Shown in pieces: positions 47,628-53,409 of a stretch of DNA of 53,409 nt. Position 1 is the stretch's first letter, and each line of letters opens with the position of its first letter. The position numbers were made by a program, and so were the translations under genes. Origin of the DNA: a virus; IMG/VR virus record IMGVR_UViG_3300032288_001702, positions 1 to 53,409 of that record. The stretch is one strand, 5' to 3'. The notes under the pieces are model-generated. The model was not told where the DNA came from, searched no databases, and saw nothing but the letters and a program-made list of their open reading frames with translations.

Positions 47628-47690
47628 GCTATATTATAGCAGTTATTTAATACACACTCTTTCATAATACATAATTAATATATAAATTTG
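47628..47690 (+). promoter_or_regulatory. Promoter region, copy 1, before the 129-residue gene
   Basis: The 13-nt palindrome GCTATATTATAGC (47628-47640) lies 55 nt upstream of TAAATTTG (47683-47690), which fits TAnnTTTG and is followed by C. TTTC at 47660-47663, with a 19-nt spacer, may serve as the -33 element. The same two elements recur with identical spacing at 48107 and 48162, so this looks like a duplicated promoter cassette. The start codon follows at 47696. Confidence 0.6.
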
Positions 47691-47695
47691 CTCAC

Positions 47696-48085
47696 ATGAG
47701 AACAGCTGCAATTTGCCCAACATGTGCTACGTATGAAAATGCTAAATGCATTATATACAATGGCCCCTATCTTACTAATATAGATGTTGCTCCCTTAGCG
47801 GACTTAGAAACTATATTGGCTAAGATTAATAATAACTTAGTACCAAAAACTGGTACCACTGCTCCTACTAGCTCTGCTACATATAGAGGACAGCTTTATT
47901 TGAATACAACCACTTCTATATTATACTTTGCTAAGTCTGTAGGGACTGGAGTAAATGATTGGAGTGTTGTATTAACTACACCTACTACCACTCCTGAATT
48001 TGCTAATAATTCTGCAGCTTTATTTGCTGGATTAGTGGCTGGCCAAATTTATCGTACAGGAGATATTCTTAAAATAGTTCACTAA
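47696..48085 (+). CDS. Small appendage-type protein, possible remnant of a modular fibre gene
   Basis: A 129-residue protein. The N-terminus has CPTCATYENAKC and IIYNGPYLTNIDV, echoing the IYNGP anchor module of the appendage genes at 5034 and 5592. A helix (ADLETILAKINNNL) follows, then a domain (TYRGQLYLNTTTSILYFAKS, then VNDWSVVL) typical of short beta-rich fibre proteins, a short Thr run and a hydrophobic end. It is flanked by two copies of a promoter region. It may be a small fibre or decoration protein expressed with the late and lysis genes. I cannot name a specific family. Confidence 0.6.
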   Translation: MRTAAICPTCATYENAKCIIYNGPYLTNIDVAPLADLETILAKINNNLVPKTGTTAPTSSATYRGQLYLNTTTSILYFAKSVGTGVNDWSVVLTTPTTTPEFANNSAALFAGLVAGQIYRTGDILKIVH

Positions 48086-48092
48086 TATAATT

Positions 48093-48100
48093 TATATTTG
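48093..48100 (+). promoter_or_regulatory. TAnnTTTG-type -7 box
   Basis: TATATTTG followed by C lies just after the stop of the 129-residue gene. It matches the Bacteroidetes -7 element, but no convincing -33 element is visible at the expected distance. It may be an additional start site for the lysis genes. Confidence 0.4.
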
Positions 48101-48106
48101 CCTTAT

Positions 48107-48169
48107 GCTATATTATATAGAAAATATATAATCACTGCTTCTTTGTATCAAATATAACATTTATATTTG
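48107..48169 (+). promoter_or_regulatory. Promoter region, copy 2, before the lysis genes
   Basis: GCTATATTATA (48107-48117) and TATATTTG (48162-48169, then C) are spaced 55 nt apart, exactly as in the copy at 47628-47690. CTTTG at 48141-48145 is a candidate -33 element, although the 16-nt spacer is shorter than usual. It would drive the lysis genes from 48240 onward. Confidence 0.55.
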
Positions 48170-48192
48170 CTAGGCATAATGGTATAATCATT

Positions 48193-48236
48193 GCATCACT
48201 GCAGCTATGCAGGGTGCTATACTAATCCTTAACCCT
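48193..48236 (+). promoter_or_regulatory. Mutually exclusive hairpins in the leader of the lysis genes
   Basis: GCATC-A-CTGCA (48193-48203) can pair with TGCAGGGTGC (48208-48217), giving 10 bp with one bulged A and a 4-nt loop. The AGGGT inside the right arm (48211-48215) can instead pair with ACCCT at 48232-48236. The two stems cannot form together and lie directly before the ATG at 48240. This suggests translation control but is only a paper fold. Confidence 0.35.
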
Positions 48237-48239
48237 CCT

Positions 48240-48557
48240 ATGGAAAACGCATTTGAATCACAAGTAGAAAAAGAATTAAAAAGTATGGATCAACGTTTAC
48301 ATGATCTAGAGGAAAAAATGACCTCTATAGATACAAAACTAACACAAGTTGTAGATGCGATATTGGGAAACTCACTAACAAAAACTGGTGGGTTTGTTGC
48401 AGAGATAACTGATCTAAAAGAAAAAATAAAAGAATTAGAAGCTAAGCTTCAGAAACAAGAAGAGTTTAAAAAGAGATTTACCTGGACTGTAGGTATAATC
48501 ATAGGGATAGGTGTCTTGTTACAATACTTAACCACACTATATAGAAACATCAAATAA
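48240..48557 (+). CDS. Holin-like protein with coiled coil and C-terminal membrane helix
   Basis: The frame is open from an ATG at 48207, but that start sits in the loop of a stable hairpin and would add an odd MQGAILILNPP leader. The ATG at 48240 is preferred and gives 105 residues. Residues 5-75 are charged coiled-coil helices (MDQRLHDLEEKM, KEKIKELEAKLQKQ). The C-terminus has one membrane helix (WTVGIIIGIGVLLQYLTTLY) and a short basic end. This layout resembles XhlA-type or holin-accessory proteins. Position at the start of the lysis cassette supports a part in endolysin release, as a holin or holin regulator. It is 3 nt from the PAS gene and likely co-translated. Confidence 0.65.
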   Translation: MENAFESQVEKELKSMDQRLHDLEEKMTSIDTKLTQVVDAILGNSLTKTGGFVAEITDLKEKIKELEAKLQKQEEFKKRFTWTVGIIIGIGVLLQYLTTLYRNIK

Positions 48558-48560
48558 TTT

Positions 48561-49307
48561 ATGAAAAATTTGTCAAAAGAAGAGCTATTGAGTAGACTCG
48601 AAGCAATTAATAGGAGTAATGCTATTATTTACTTTGATCTTGACGGTTATATTCTGGGTATGAATTCTATATTTTTAGTAGCAATGGGTTATGAAGATGG
48701 AGACCACAAACAACTTATTGGAAAACATCATAGTATTTTTGTTAGTTATGAATATTCAAAGTCAGATGAATACAAAAAGTTTTGGGAAACATTAAAAGAT
48801 GGGAAGTTCTTTGAAGGTGAGTTTGAAAGAAAAAAAATAGATGGTAGTCCTATCTATTTACAAGCAACTTACAATCCTATTTTTGATGAAAACAATAATA
48901 TAACAAAAATAATGAAGATTGCTACTGACATTACTGAAACAGTAAATAGTAAAAATAAGGTAGATGCTCTCTCAAAAGATTTGCAGATTGAATTAGAGAA
49001 GTCAGAACAACTAAAAAATGCAATCGAGAAAGAGAAAGATGCTGCTTTAAATGACTTAGATGTAATCATAAAAAAAGGTCAAAGCGAGTTAATAAAAGTG
49101 ATTGTTAAATGTGCTTTGGCAGTTATAATAGGTGTTGGAATTGTAACCACTTTATTATATTGGGCAGCTATTATAACAAATAAAGAAACTCAAATAATTG
49201 GTTCAACTTGGAGTAATATGTTTAGTGTTTTATTAACAAATGCATTTTCAATAGTTGGTACAATTATGGGTATTAAATATGCTACACAAGAAAGTAATAA
49301 TAAATAA
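48561..49307 (+). CDS. PAS-domain membrane protein in the lysis cassette
   Basis: A 248-residue protein. Residues 18-126 are a PAS domain of the type found in Aer-like chemoreceptors: AIIYFDLDGYILGMN, IGKHHSIFV, FWETLKDGKFFEGEFER, YLQATYNPIFDE and a final KIATDITE. Residues 130-168 form a coiled coil. Two membrane helices follow (about 177-205 and 217-239), resembling small holin-like proteins, with a short hydrophilic tail. No kinase, cyclase or methyl-accepting output domain is present. It lies 3 nt after a holin-like gene and 7 nt before another, upstream of the endolysin. The simplest reading is a holin-type protein with a cytoplasmic sensor, perhaps tuning lysis to a small ligand, redox state or membrane energy. 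The ligand is unknown. Confidence 0.8.
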   Translation: MKNLSKEELLSRLEAINRSNAIIYFDLDGYILGMNSIFLVAMGYEDGDHKQLIGKHHSIFVSYEYSKSDEYKKFWETLKDGKFFEGEFERKKIDGSPIYLQATYNPIFDENNNITKIMKIATDITETVNSKNKVDALSKDLQIELEKSEQLKNAIEKEKDAALNDLDVIIKKGQSELIKVIVKCALAVIIGVGIVTTLLYWAAIITNKETQIIGSTWSNMFSVLLTNAFSIVGTIMGIKYATQESNNK

Positions 49308-49314
49308 AATAATT

Positions 49315-49569
49315 ATGGGATTTTGGAAAGAATTAATTAGTGATGACAATAACATAAATGAAAAATCATTCGTTGGTGTTATTTCTTTTTTCATGATGGT
49401 ACTTGCATTTTTTGTAGATATAGTTACAGGAATATGGGGTGTCAAATTAGTAGTTGAAGAATTTATTTTCAACGGTTTTTTAATGCTAACATCAGTGGCT
49501 TTTGGTATAGCTACAGCAGGTAAAATTTTTAATAAAAATAAAAAACAACAAGAAGATGCAATTGAGTAA
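49315..49569 (+). CDS. Small two-helix membrane protein, probable holin
   Basis: The frame is open from 49255, but the ATG at 49315, 7 nt after the PAS gene, is the likely start and gives 84 residues. Two membrane helices (GVISFFMMVLAFFVDIVTGI and FLMLTSVAFGIATAGKIF) are separated by a short segment, with a charged N-terminus and a Lys/Gln-rich C-terminus. Small size, two helices, a charged tail and a 14-nt overlap with the endolysin gene make a class II-like holin the best guess. Topology and activity are not provable from sequence. Confidence 0.7.
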   Translation: MGFWKELISDDNNINEKSFVGVISFFMMVLAFFVDIVTGIWGVKLVVEEFIFNGFLMLTSVAFGIATAGKIFNKNKKQQEDAIE

Positions 49570-50023
49570 ACACTTATCGCTTGCCGAAGTTACAAGAAGT
49601 GAAACGGCAAAAAGAAATGGTATTAGTAATATGCCAACTGAAGAGCATGTAAAGAATTTCAAATTACTTGCTGAAAAGATATTTGAACCAATTAGAGAAC
49701 ACTTTAAAGTGCCTATCCATATATCAAGTGGATATAGAAGCAAGGCTCTTAATACTGCTATCAAAGGAAGTTTGTCTTCTCAGCATTGTTCTGGTGAAGC
49801 GATTGATATTGATATGGATGGTAGTACAAATGGGGTTACTAATAAAATGGTGTTTGATTACATCAAGGACAACCTAAATTTTGATCAACTTATTTATGAG
49901 TTTGGAAATGCTAACAATCCTGACTGGGTTCATGTATCATACGAATCAACTGGTAAACAGCGTAAGCAAGTTTTGAAAGCTGTTAAACAAGGTGGAAAAA
50001 CAAGTTATGTACCATATAAGTAA
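49556..50023 (+). CDS. M15-family peptidase endolysin
   Basis: A 155-residue protein of the Peptidase_M15_3 type, the L-Ala-D-Glu or D-Ala-D-Ala-type peptidoglycan peptidases common as phage endolysins. The zinc site is visible: H77 and D84 in QHCSGEAIDID (the SxHxxGxAxD motif) and H126 in WVHVSY. HISSGYRSKALNTAI (about 61-75) supplies the conserved Arg region. The length matches a single catalytic domain with no signal peptide or wall-binding domain, so it needs a holin for export. Its start lies inside the end of the holin-like gene and its end inside the spanin-like gene, as in compact lysis cassettes. Confidence 0.9.
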   Translation: MQLSKHLSLAEVTRSETAKRNGISNMPTEEHVKNFKLLAEKIFEPIREHFKVPIHISSGYRSKALNTAIKGSLSSQHCSGEAIDIDMDGSTNGVTNKMVFDYIKDNLNFDQLIYEFGNANNPDWVHVSYESTGKQRKQVLKAVKQGGKTSYVPYK

Positions 50024-50342
50024 GTTCATAAAACAACAATGGCTAGGATCCATCCTAATAGTATTCTTCTTTCTATTCCTTCTTTATGGGATAGAAAAGA
50101 AGAATGACTTGCTTTTAGAGAAACAACGTCTTGAAAAAGAGATTGAAGCTTTAGAACAACGTGAACAATTACATTGGAATAAATTTGACAGCTTAAAGCT
50201 TGGTAGAAACACAATCATTGAAAAACAAAAAACTTTAATACGAGTAGAACATGACACAGTTAAGATTATTGACACTATTGCTTTTAGTAAGCTTCAAGAG
50301 TTTTTCTCAAAACGATACAGTCAAAAAGATAGTGTTGAATGA
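50007..50342 (+). CDS. Inner-membrane spanin-like (Rz-like) protein
   Basis: The ATG at 50007 is preferred over an in-frame GTG at 49992, giving 111 residues. An N-terminal membrane anchor (WLGSILIVFFFLFLLYGI, about residues 10-28) is followed by a charged coiled coil (LLEKQRLEKEIEALEQREQL) and a polar C-terminal region. This is the i-spanin design: anchored in the inner membrane with a periplasmic coiled coil. It overlaps the endolysin by 17 nt at its start and the next gene by 92 nt in another frame, recalling Rz/Rz1 pairs. It ends in TGA, one of only two non-TAA stops here. Confidence 0.7.
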   Translation: MYHISKFIKQQWLGSILIVFFFLFLLYGIEKKNDLLLEKQRLEKEIEALEQREQLHWNKFDSLKLGRNTIIEKQKTLIRVEHDTVKIIDTIAFSKLQEFFSKRYSQKDSVE

Positions 50343-50718
50343 GAAAGTAGCAAGAGAGGTTGTCAAAGATCTTGTTAAAGGAGATTTGTGTAAACAAAAG
50401 CTAATTCTTAAAGACGAAGAAATAAAAAACCTACAAGAGCAAAACGATGAGCTTGTAGAAATTATTAAAATAAAAGATAGTATTCTTTTTAAGAAAGATG
50501 CCATAATCACTATTCAAGATAAAGCAATAGGATGGTGGAAGAAACCTGAACTTCATGGGTATGCAGGTGTTCAAACAATAAGACTTACATTAAATGAACC
50601 CATGTTGTATACAAATATAATGCTTGAATTTCCTAAGTTTAATTTAGGTGTTCAATACTTTGTACAACCAAATAATCCATCAGGGTATGGATTCATTTTT
50701 GAATATAATTTATTTTAA
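50251..50718 (+). CDS. Secreted coiled-coil protein overlapping the spanin, possible outer spanin partner
   Basis: A 155-residue protein. Residues 1-20 are a clear signal peptide (TQLRLLTLLLLVSFKSFS followed by Q), cleaved by signal peptidase I rather than as a lipoprotein, since no lipobox Cys is present. Residues 25-85 are a charged coiled coil (KDEEIKNLQEQNDELVEIIK). Residues 98-155 are amphipathic strands ending in Phe (YGFIFEYNLF), as in outer-membrane strands. Its first 92 nt overlap the Rz-like gene in another frame. A periplasmic or outer-membrane partner that completes envelope fusion is proposed, reached by a route other than a lipid anchor. That mechanism is an inference. Confidence 0.65.
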   Translation: MTQLRLLTLLLLVSFKSFSQNDTVKKIVLNEKVAREVVKDLVKGDLCKQKLILKDEEIKNLQEQNDELVEIIKIKDSILFKKDAIITIQDKAIGWWKKPELHGYAGVQTIRLTLNEPMLYTNIMLEFPKFNLGVQYFVQPNNPSGYGFIFEYNLF

Positions 50719-50721
50719 ACC

Positions 50722-50859
50722 ATGGCAAAACAAACCAATACAGCAGAGAAACAGGTGATAAGTAAAGTTAGAAGACCTGGAGTTCATGCTAAATCTAAAA
50801 CTTCTAGTTTGAAATCTAGCAAAAATTATAAAAAAATTTATAAAGGACAAGGAAAATAA
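50722..50859 (+). CDS. 45-residue very basic mini-protein
   Basis: ATG at 50722 and TAA at 50857-50859 give 45 residues, starting 3 nt after the previous stop and overlapping the next ATG by 1 nt. It is extremely rich in Lys, Ser and Arg (RRPGVHAKSKTSSLKSSKN, then YKKIYKGQGK) and would be disordered and nucleic-acid or membrane binding. I recall similar short 'VHAK..K' proteins in Bacteroidetes phages, but know no function for them. Tight coupling on both sides supports it as real. Confidence 0.7.
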   Translation: MAKQTNTAEKQVISKVRRPGVHAKSKTSSLKSSKNYKKIYKGQGK

Positions 50860-51152
50860 TGGCAAATATATATCAAGGAGAAATTGCTACAGATGGTAGC
50901 ACAAACATTGTTGCTACAAAAATTTCTACTTTTGTAACAACTATTATTATAACTAATATTACTGATCCTTATTCTTTTACATTATATAGAGTTTCTAAAC
51001 TTGATACTAAAAATCCTATTGCTCTTTATCAATTTACATTAGATGCTGGAGATACAATAAGAGACTCACAAAGTTATATTTTAAATGAAGGAGATTACTT
51101 AAATCTAGTATCAGATGTACAAGGTACAACTTATTACATTGTAACATCATGA
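50859..51152 (+). CDS. Small beta-rich protein before the fibre gene
   Basis: A 97-residue protein, predicted almost all beta (VTTIIITNITDPYSFTLYRV, GDTIRDSQSYILNEGDYLNL), with no Cys, signal peptide or membrane helix. It begins inside the previous stop and ends by overlapping the next ATG (ATGA). Its pattern resembles small fibre-associated or decoration proteins of tailed phages. The role is inferred from the adjoining fibre gene. No family is recognised. Confidence 0.6.
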   Translation: MANIYQGEIATDGSTNIVATKISTFVTTIIITNITDPYSFTLYRVSKLDTKNPIALYQFTLDAGDTIRDSQSYILNEGDYLNLVSDVQGTTYYIVTS

Positions 51153-51430
51153 TACAAATAATAGACAAATATGGTAAAAACTCTTCTGAGATAAGTACAG
51201 TTGTTGTTATAAACAAAGATGGCGATATAAAGTTACAAAATACAGGTTCTTCTACAGGATACATAAGAAGAAATGCTATGTATGCAAATATAAACTATTG
51301 TGGATTTGCTCCAACAGGAAGTCTTGAATCAGATGCTGTATGGACAATAACAAAAATCACTGTTGCTATAAATGGAACTGTAACAACACAAGTCTTTAAT
51401 AATGTAACTTGGACATCTGTCCCAATTTAA
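51149..51430 (+). CDS. Small beta-rich protein of the fibre region
   Basis: A 93-residue protein, starting within the TGA stop of its neighbour through an ATGA overlap, which implies coupled translation. It is beta-rich with Asn/Gly turns (VVINKDGDIKLQNTG, WTITKITVAINGTVTTQVF). It has one Cys and no signal peptide or catalytic motif. Like its neighbour it is probably a fibre-linked structural or assembly protein, but this is context only. Confidence 0.55.
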   Translation: MIQIIDKYGKNSSEISTVVVINKDGDIKLQNTGSSTGYIRRNAMYANINYCGFAPTGSLESDAVWTITKITVAINGTVTTQVFNNVTWTSVPI

Positions 51431-51442
51431 AAATAAAATAAT

Positions 51443-51739
51443 ATGCCAATAGTAAGTACAAACCCAATAGAAGTAGATGGTAAAATCTACCCAAATTTCT
51501 TAATCAACCTATCAATGTCTCCATTATTAGGAAATGATAAGGTGGGACAAAGTGTTGCTTTACGTTTAACTCCTGAATTAGTAGAAAATGGTGTTTCATA
51601 TCAATTACAAGAAGAAGCAAAACACATACACATTCTAGATGTTTATAAAAACATTGAGAATGGAGATGAAGATTTACAGAAAGCTGTAACAAAAATAAGT
51701 GAAGCATTACAAGAGTTTATAATAGCTAAAGGATTATAA
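51443..51739 (+). CDS. Small protein of the fibre region, unknown function
   Basis: A 98-residue protein in two halves. The N-terminal half is beta-like with a Pro/Asn-rich start (IVSTNPIEVDGKIYPNFLIN), and the C-terminal half is two charged helices (HILDVYKNIENGDEDLQKAV, KISEALQEFIIAKGL). No signal peptide or membrane helix is seen. It ends 3 nt before the discoidin fibre gene and may be a fibre assembly chaperone or adaptor. I recognise no family. Confidence 0.55.
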   Translation: MPIVSTNPIEVDGKIYPNFLINLSMSPLLGNDKVGQSVALRLTPELVENGVSYQLQEEAKHIHILDVYKNIENGDEDLQKAVTKISEALQEFIIAKGL

Positions 51740-51742
51740 CAA

Positions 51743-53409
51743 ATGGCTAATTATAGAGCGATAGCAAATGGTAATTGGAGCAGTTTAGCAATATGGGAAG
51801 ATGATTCTTTAGGATACTTCTCTACATCTTCTGTATTACCTACAACTGCTGATAATGTTTACGCAAATAACTTCACTGTTACTATTGACGGAACAAGAAA
51901 CGCCTTTACAATAAGAAACACTGCTTTTACACCTCCTACTAATTTAGGTGCAATGTCTATTCCGCAGATGAGTAGTAATACAACTCCAAGTGGTGTTGCT
52001 GCTGCGAGTAGTGTTCAAACTGGTTTTAACGCTTGGAATGCATTTGATAGAAATACAGGAAATGCTTGGGCAACATTTACTGGTGTAAATACAGGTTGGT
52101 TATCGTACCAATTCCCAACAGGTAGAATTATAAAAAGATATGGTTTTTTTAGTTGGTCAACTAATACATTTAACCCAAGAACTTGGACATTTGAAGGAAG
52201 TAATAATGGTTCAACTTGGACTATTTTAGACACACAAACAAATTTTGTAACAGGTGTTTCCACATTTTATTCTTTTGATATTTCATCAAATACTACCTCT
52301 TATACTTATTATAGAATAAATGTAACAGTAAATCAAGGTGGTAGTACTGTTGCTATCTCAGAACTCGAAATGTCAGAAGTTACAAACCTATACGGAGGTA
52401 TTGTTGCAGGTGGTCAGTTTAAATTTGCTAATGGTGGTAATTTAACTTGTTCCGCAAGTAATGCTATTGAAGTTGGAAGTACTACACCTACTCTTTTATA
52501 TGATTTATCAAGTGGTAATTCCGCTACTTTTAATGGTAATGTAATTTCTTTAGCTGCAATTAGTGGTAGTCAATCAATAAGGTATAGTTCAAATGGAACA
52601 TTTAATATTGTAGGTAATTTTACTTTAAATAATCAAAATAACACAAGCAGAAGAATCTTTGATGTTACAGGAACTGGAATTATTAATCATATTGGTGATA
52701 TTAATAATAGTCAAACACAAAATGTTTCTTTTCCATTTACTGTTTGGATAACTGCAAATTGTACTTATAATCACACAGGAAATACAACTGGTGGAGCAAT
52801 AGGAACAACATCAGGTGCAGGAGCTGGAATATTTTCAACATCAAATTTTACTTACAATCAAACAGGAAATCAAATTGCAGGTACAACACCATCTTTTTGG
52901 ACAAGTGCTGGTTCAACTTTAAACATAATAGGTAATGTTAATGGTGTAGGTAATTTTCCTGCAATATTTAATCAATCAAATCCTTGTACTATTGATGTAT
53001 TAGGAATAACGACTTCAGGTAATGGCTCTCCTGCTATTCAAGGACTTTTAACAACATTTGTAAAGGTTAGAGGTAATGTAGTGCATACAGATACATATGC
53101 TGCTATTTATGCAGGTAGAGTAGTAATAGATGACAATGTTACATCTTGGCAATTTAAAGATAGCACAAACACAATTACAAGAACTTTATATACTCCTGGA
53201 GTAGCTTTAGGTAATCCTGCAACAACTAATGTAAGAAATGGTGTTACTTATGGACCAGCTTTAGAGCTTACAGGAACATTAGTAGTTCCAAATCCGAGTA
53301 ATGTGCTTTTAGGTGTTCCTACTGATAATACAACGGGTACTTATTCAACAACTCCTACTTTAATAGCAACTGAAATATTTACTAAATTATTATCTTCAAG
53401 TGATTTTAA
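51743..53409 (+). CDS. Tail fibre/adhesin with discoidin (F5/8 type C) domain, 3' end cut by the window
   Basis: The frame opens at ATG 51743 and stays open for 555 codons to the window edge, where the last two bases AA belong to an unfinished codon; the terminal TTTTAA is not an in-frame stop. Residues 1-60 are beta-rich (NGNWSSLAIWEDDSLGYF). Residues 85-215 are discoidin-like: AWNAFDRNTGNAWAT, GWLSYQFPTGRIIKRYGF, WTFEGSNNGSTWTILDT, then a strand with AISELEM. Such domains usually bind sugars. Residues 220-490 are repetitive short strands with Asn/Gly turns, probably a beta-helix or stalk. The end (LELTGTLVVPNPSNVLLGVP, then DNTTGTY) resembles fibre termini. It probably recognises surface polysaccharide. 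Confidence 0.75.
   Translation, partial: MANYRAIANGNWSSLAIWEDDSLGYFSTSSVLPTTADNVYANNFTVTIDGTRNAFTIRNTAFTPPTNLGAMSIPQMSSNTTPSGVAAASSVQTGFNAWNAFDRNTGNAWATFTGVNTGWLSYQFPTGRIIKRYGFFSWSTNTFNPRTWTFEGSNNGSTWTILDTQTNFVTGVSTFYSFDISSNTTSYTYYRINVTVNQGGSTVAISELEMSEVTNLYGGIVAGGQFKFANGGNLTCSASNAIEVGSTTPTLLYDLSSGNSATFNGNVISLAAISGSQSIRYSSNGTFNIVGNFTLNNQNNTSRRIFDVTGTGIINHIGDINNSQTQNVSFPFTVWITANCTYNHTGNTTGGAIGTTSGAGAGIFSTSNFTYNQTGNQIAGTTPSFWTSAGSTLNIIGNVNGVGNFPAIFNQSNPCTIDVLGITTSGNGSPAIQGLLTTFVKVRGNVVHTDTYAAIYAGRVVIDDNVTSWQFKDSTNTITRTLYTPGVALGNPATTNVRNGVTYGPALELTGTLVVPNPSNVLLGVPTDNTTGTYSTTPTLIATEIFTKLLSSSDF

Noticed and set aside
47628-47640. Palindrome GCTATATTATAGC as a terminator after the giant gene
   Set aside because: The stem is only 6 bp of mostly A-T pairs and has no T-tract; its recurrence with fixed spacing fits a promoter-associated element better.
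48207-48239. ATG at 48207 as the sole start of the first lysis gene
   Set aside because: It lies in the loop of a stable hairpin and adds an atypical leader; kept only as a possible second start.
49-53409. TAG reassigned to glutamine in this genome
   Set aside because: Long genes contain no in-frame TAG and read cleanly with the standard code, so reassignment is not needed here.
53404-53409. TAA at the last three bases as the stop of the fibre gene
   Set aside because: From ATG 51743 the frame reads GAT TTT AA at the edge, so this TAA is out of frame and the gene continues beyond the window.

Overview
The window is part of the genome of an AT-rich (roughly 30% G+C by eye) tailed phage that I read as a crAss-like phage (Crassvirales, podovirus morphology) infecting a Bacteroidetes host. 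The grounds are: a giant protein with an RNA polymerase double-psi beta-barrel motif (DFDID) followed by another giant protein; a very long tail 'stabilization'/muzzle protein behind a P22 gp4-like ring protein; Gly-rich virion proteins with the GRDYSPAWGGQF and GxSHEE-type motifs of this group; A-rich start contexts without Shine-Dalgarno sequences; and several TAnnTTTG boxes matching the Bacteroidetes -7 element. All 33 genes lie on the + strand and are tightly packed, often overlapping by 1 nt. There is no tRNA, IS element, CRISPR array or integrase, and no gene-free stretch longer than about 190 bases. Terminase and portal genes are not in the window and are presumably upstream.

Layout. 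(1) 49-1957: a structural protein and the probable major capsid protein, closed by a strong terminator. (2) 2045-7584: a small capsid-associated gene, a 31-residue zinc-knuckle protein and a set of modular appendage/fibre genes. These are built from a short anchor domain, a Thr/Ser-rich linker and an exchangeable C-terminal domain, and the unit ends in tandem terminator hairpins near 7607-7669. (3) 7775-17926: an HTH-metallophosphoesterase, three head-tail connector/ring proteins and the muzzle protein. The muzzle appears to be spread over three consecutive genes (11183-16210, 16216-17055, 17060-17926), with Thr-rich linkers and foreign domains (a FISUMP domain and an appendage-type domain) at the breaks. 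(4) 17926-25233: two large multi-domain virion or ejection proteins; the first carries zinc-ribbon, lysozyme-like, possible ADP-ribosyltransferase-like and GNAT segments. (5) 25322-47626: a promoter followed by an 867-residue cargo protein and two giants. The 4567-residue protein holds a degenerate zincin motif, the RNA polymerase core and a C-terminal NADAR domain. The 1998-residue protein holds two EExxH-type segments flanking a nucleotidyltransferase-like domain. (6) 47696-50718: a lysis module with holin-like proteins, an M15 peptidase endolysin, an overlapping spanin-like pair and an unusual PAS-domain membrane protein. (7) 50722-53409: small genes and a discoidin-bearing fibre gene cut by the window edge.

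How the parts fit. Regions 1-3 make the capsid, collar, receptor-binding appendages and tail. Regions 4-5 encode proteins probably packaged in the virion and ejected with the DNA, including an RNA polymerase for early transcription and, as inferred here, enzymes that act on the cell wall, on proteins or on ADP-ribosylated molecules on entry. Region 6 ends the infection. The points I consider most worth pursuing are the three-gene muzzle with inserted display domains, the NADAR domain fused to the virion RNA polymerase (with a possible ADP-ribosyltransferase-like domain nearby), and the PAS sensor fused to a holin-like membrane domain inside the lysis cassette.
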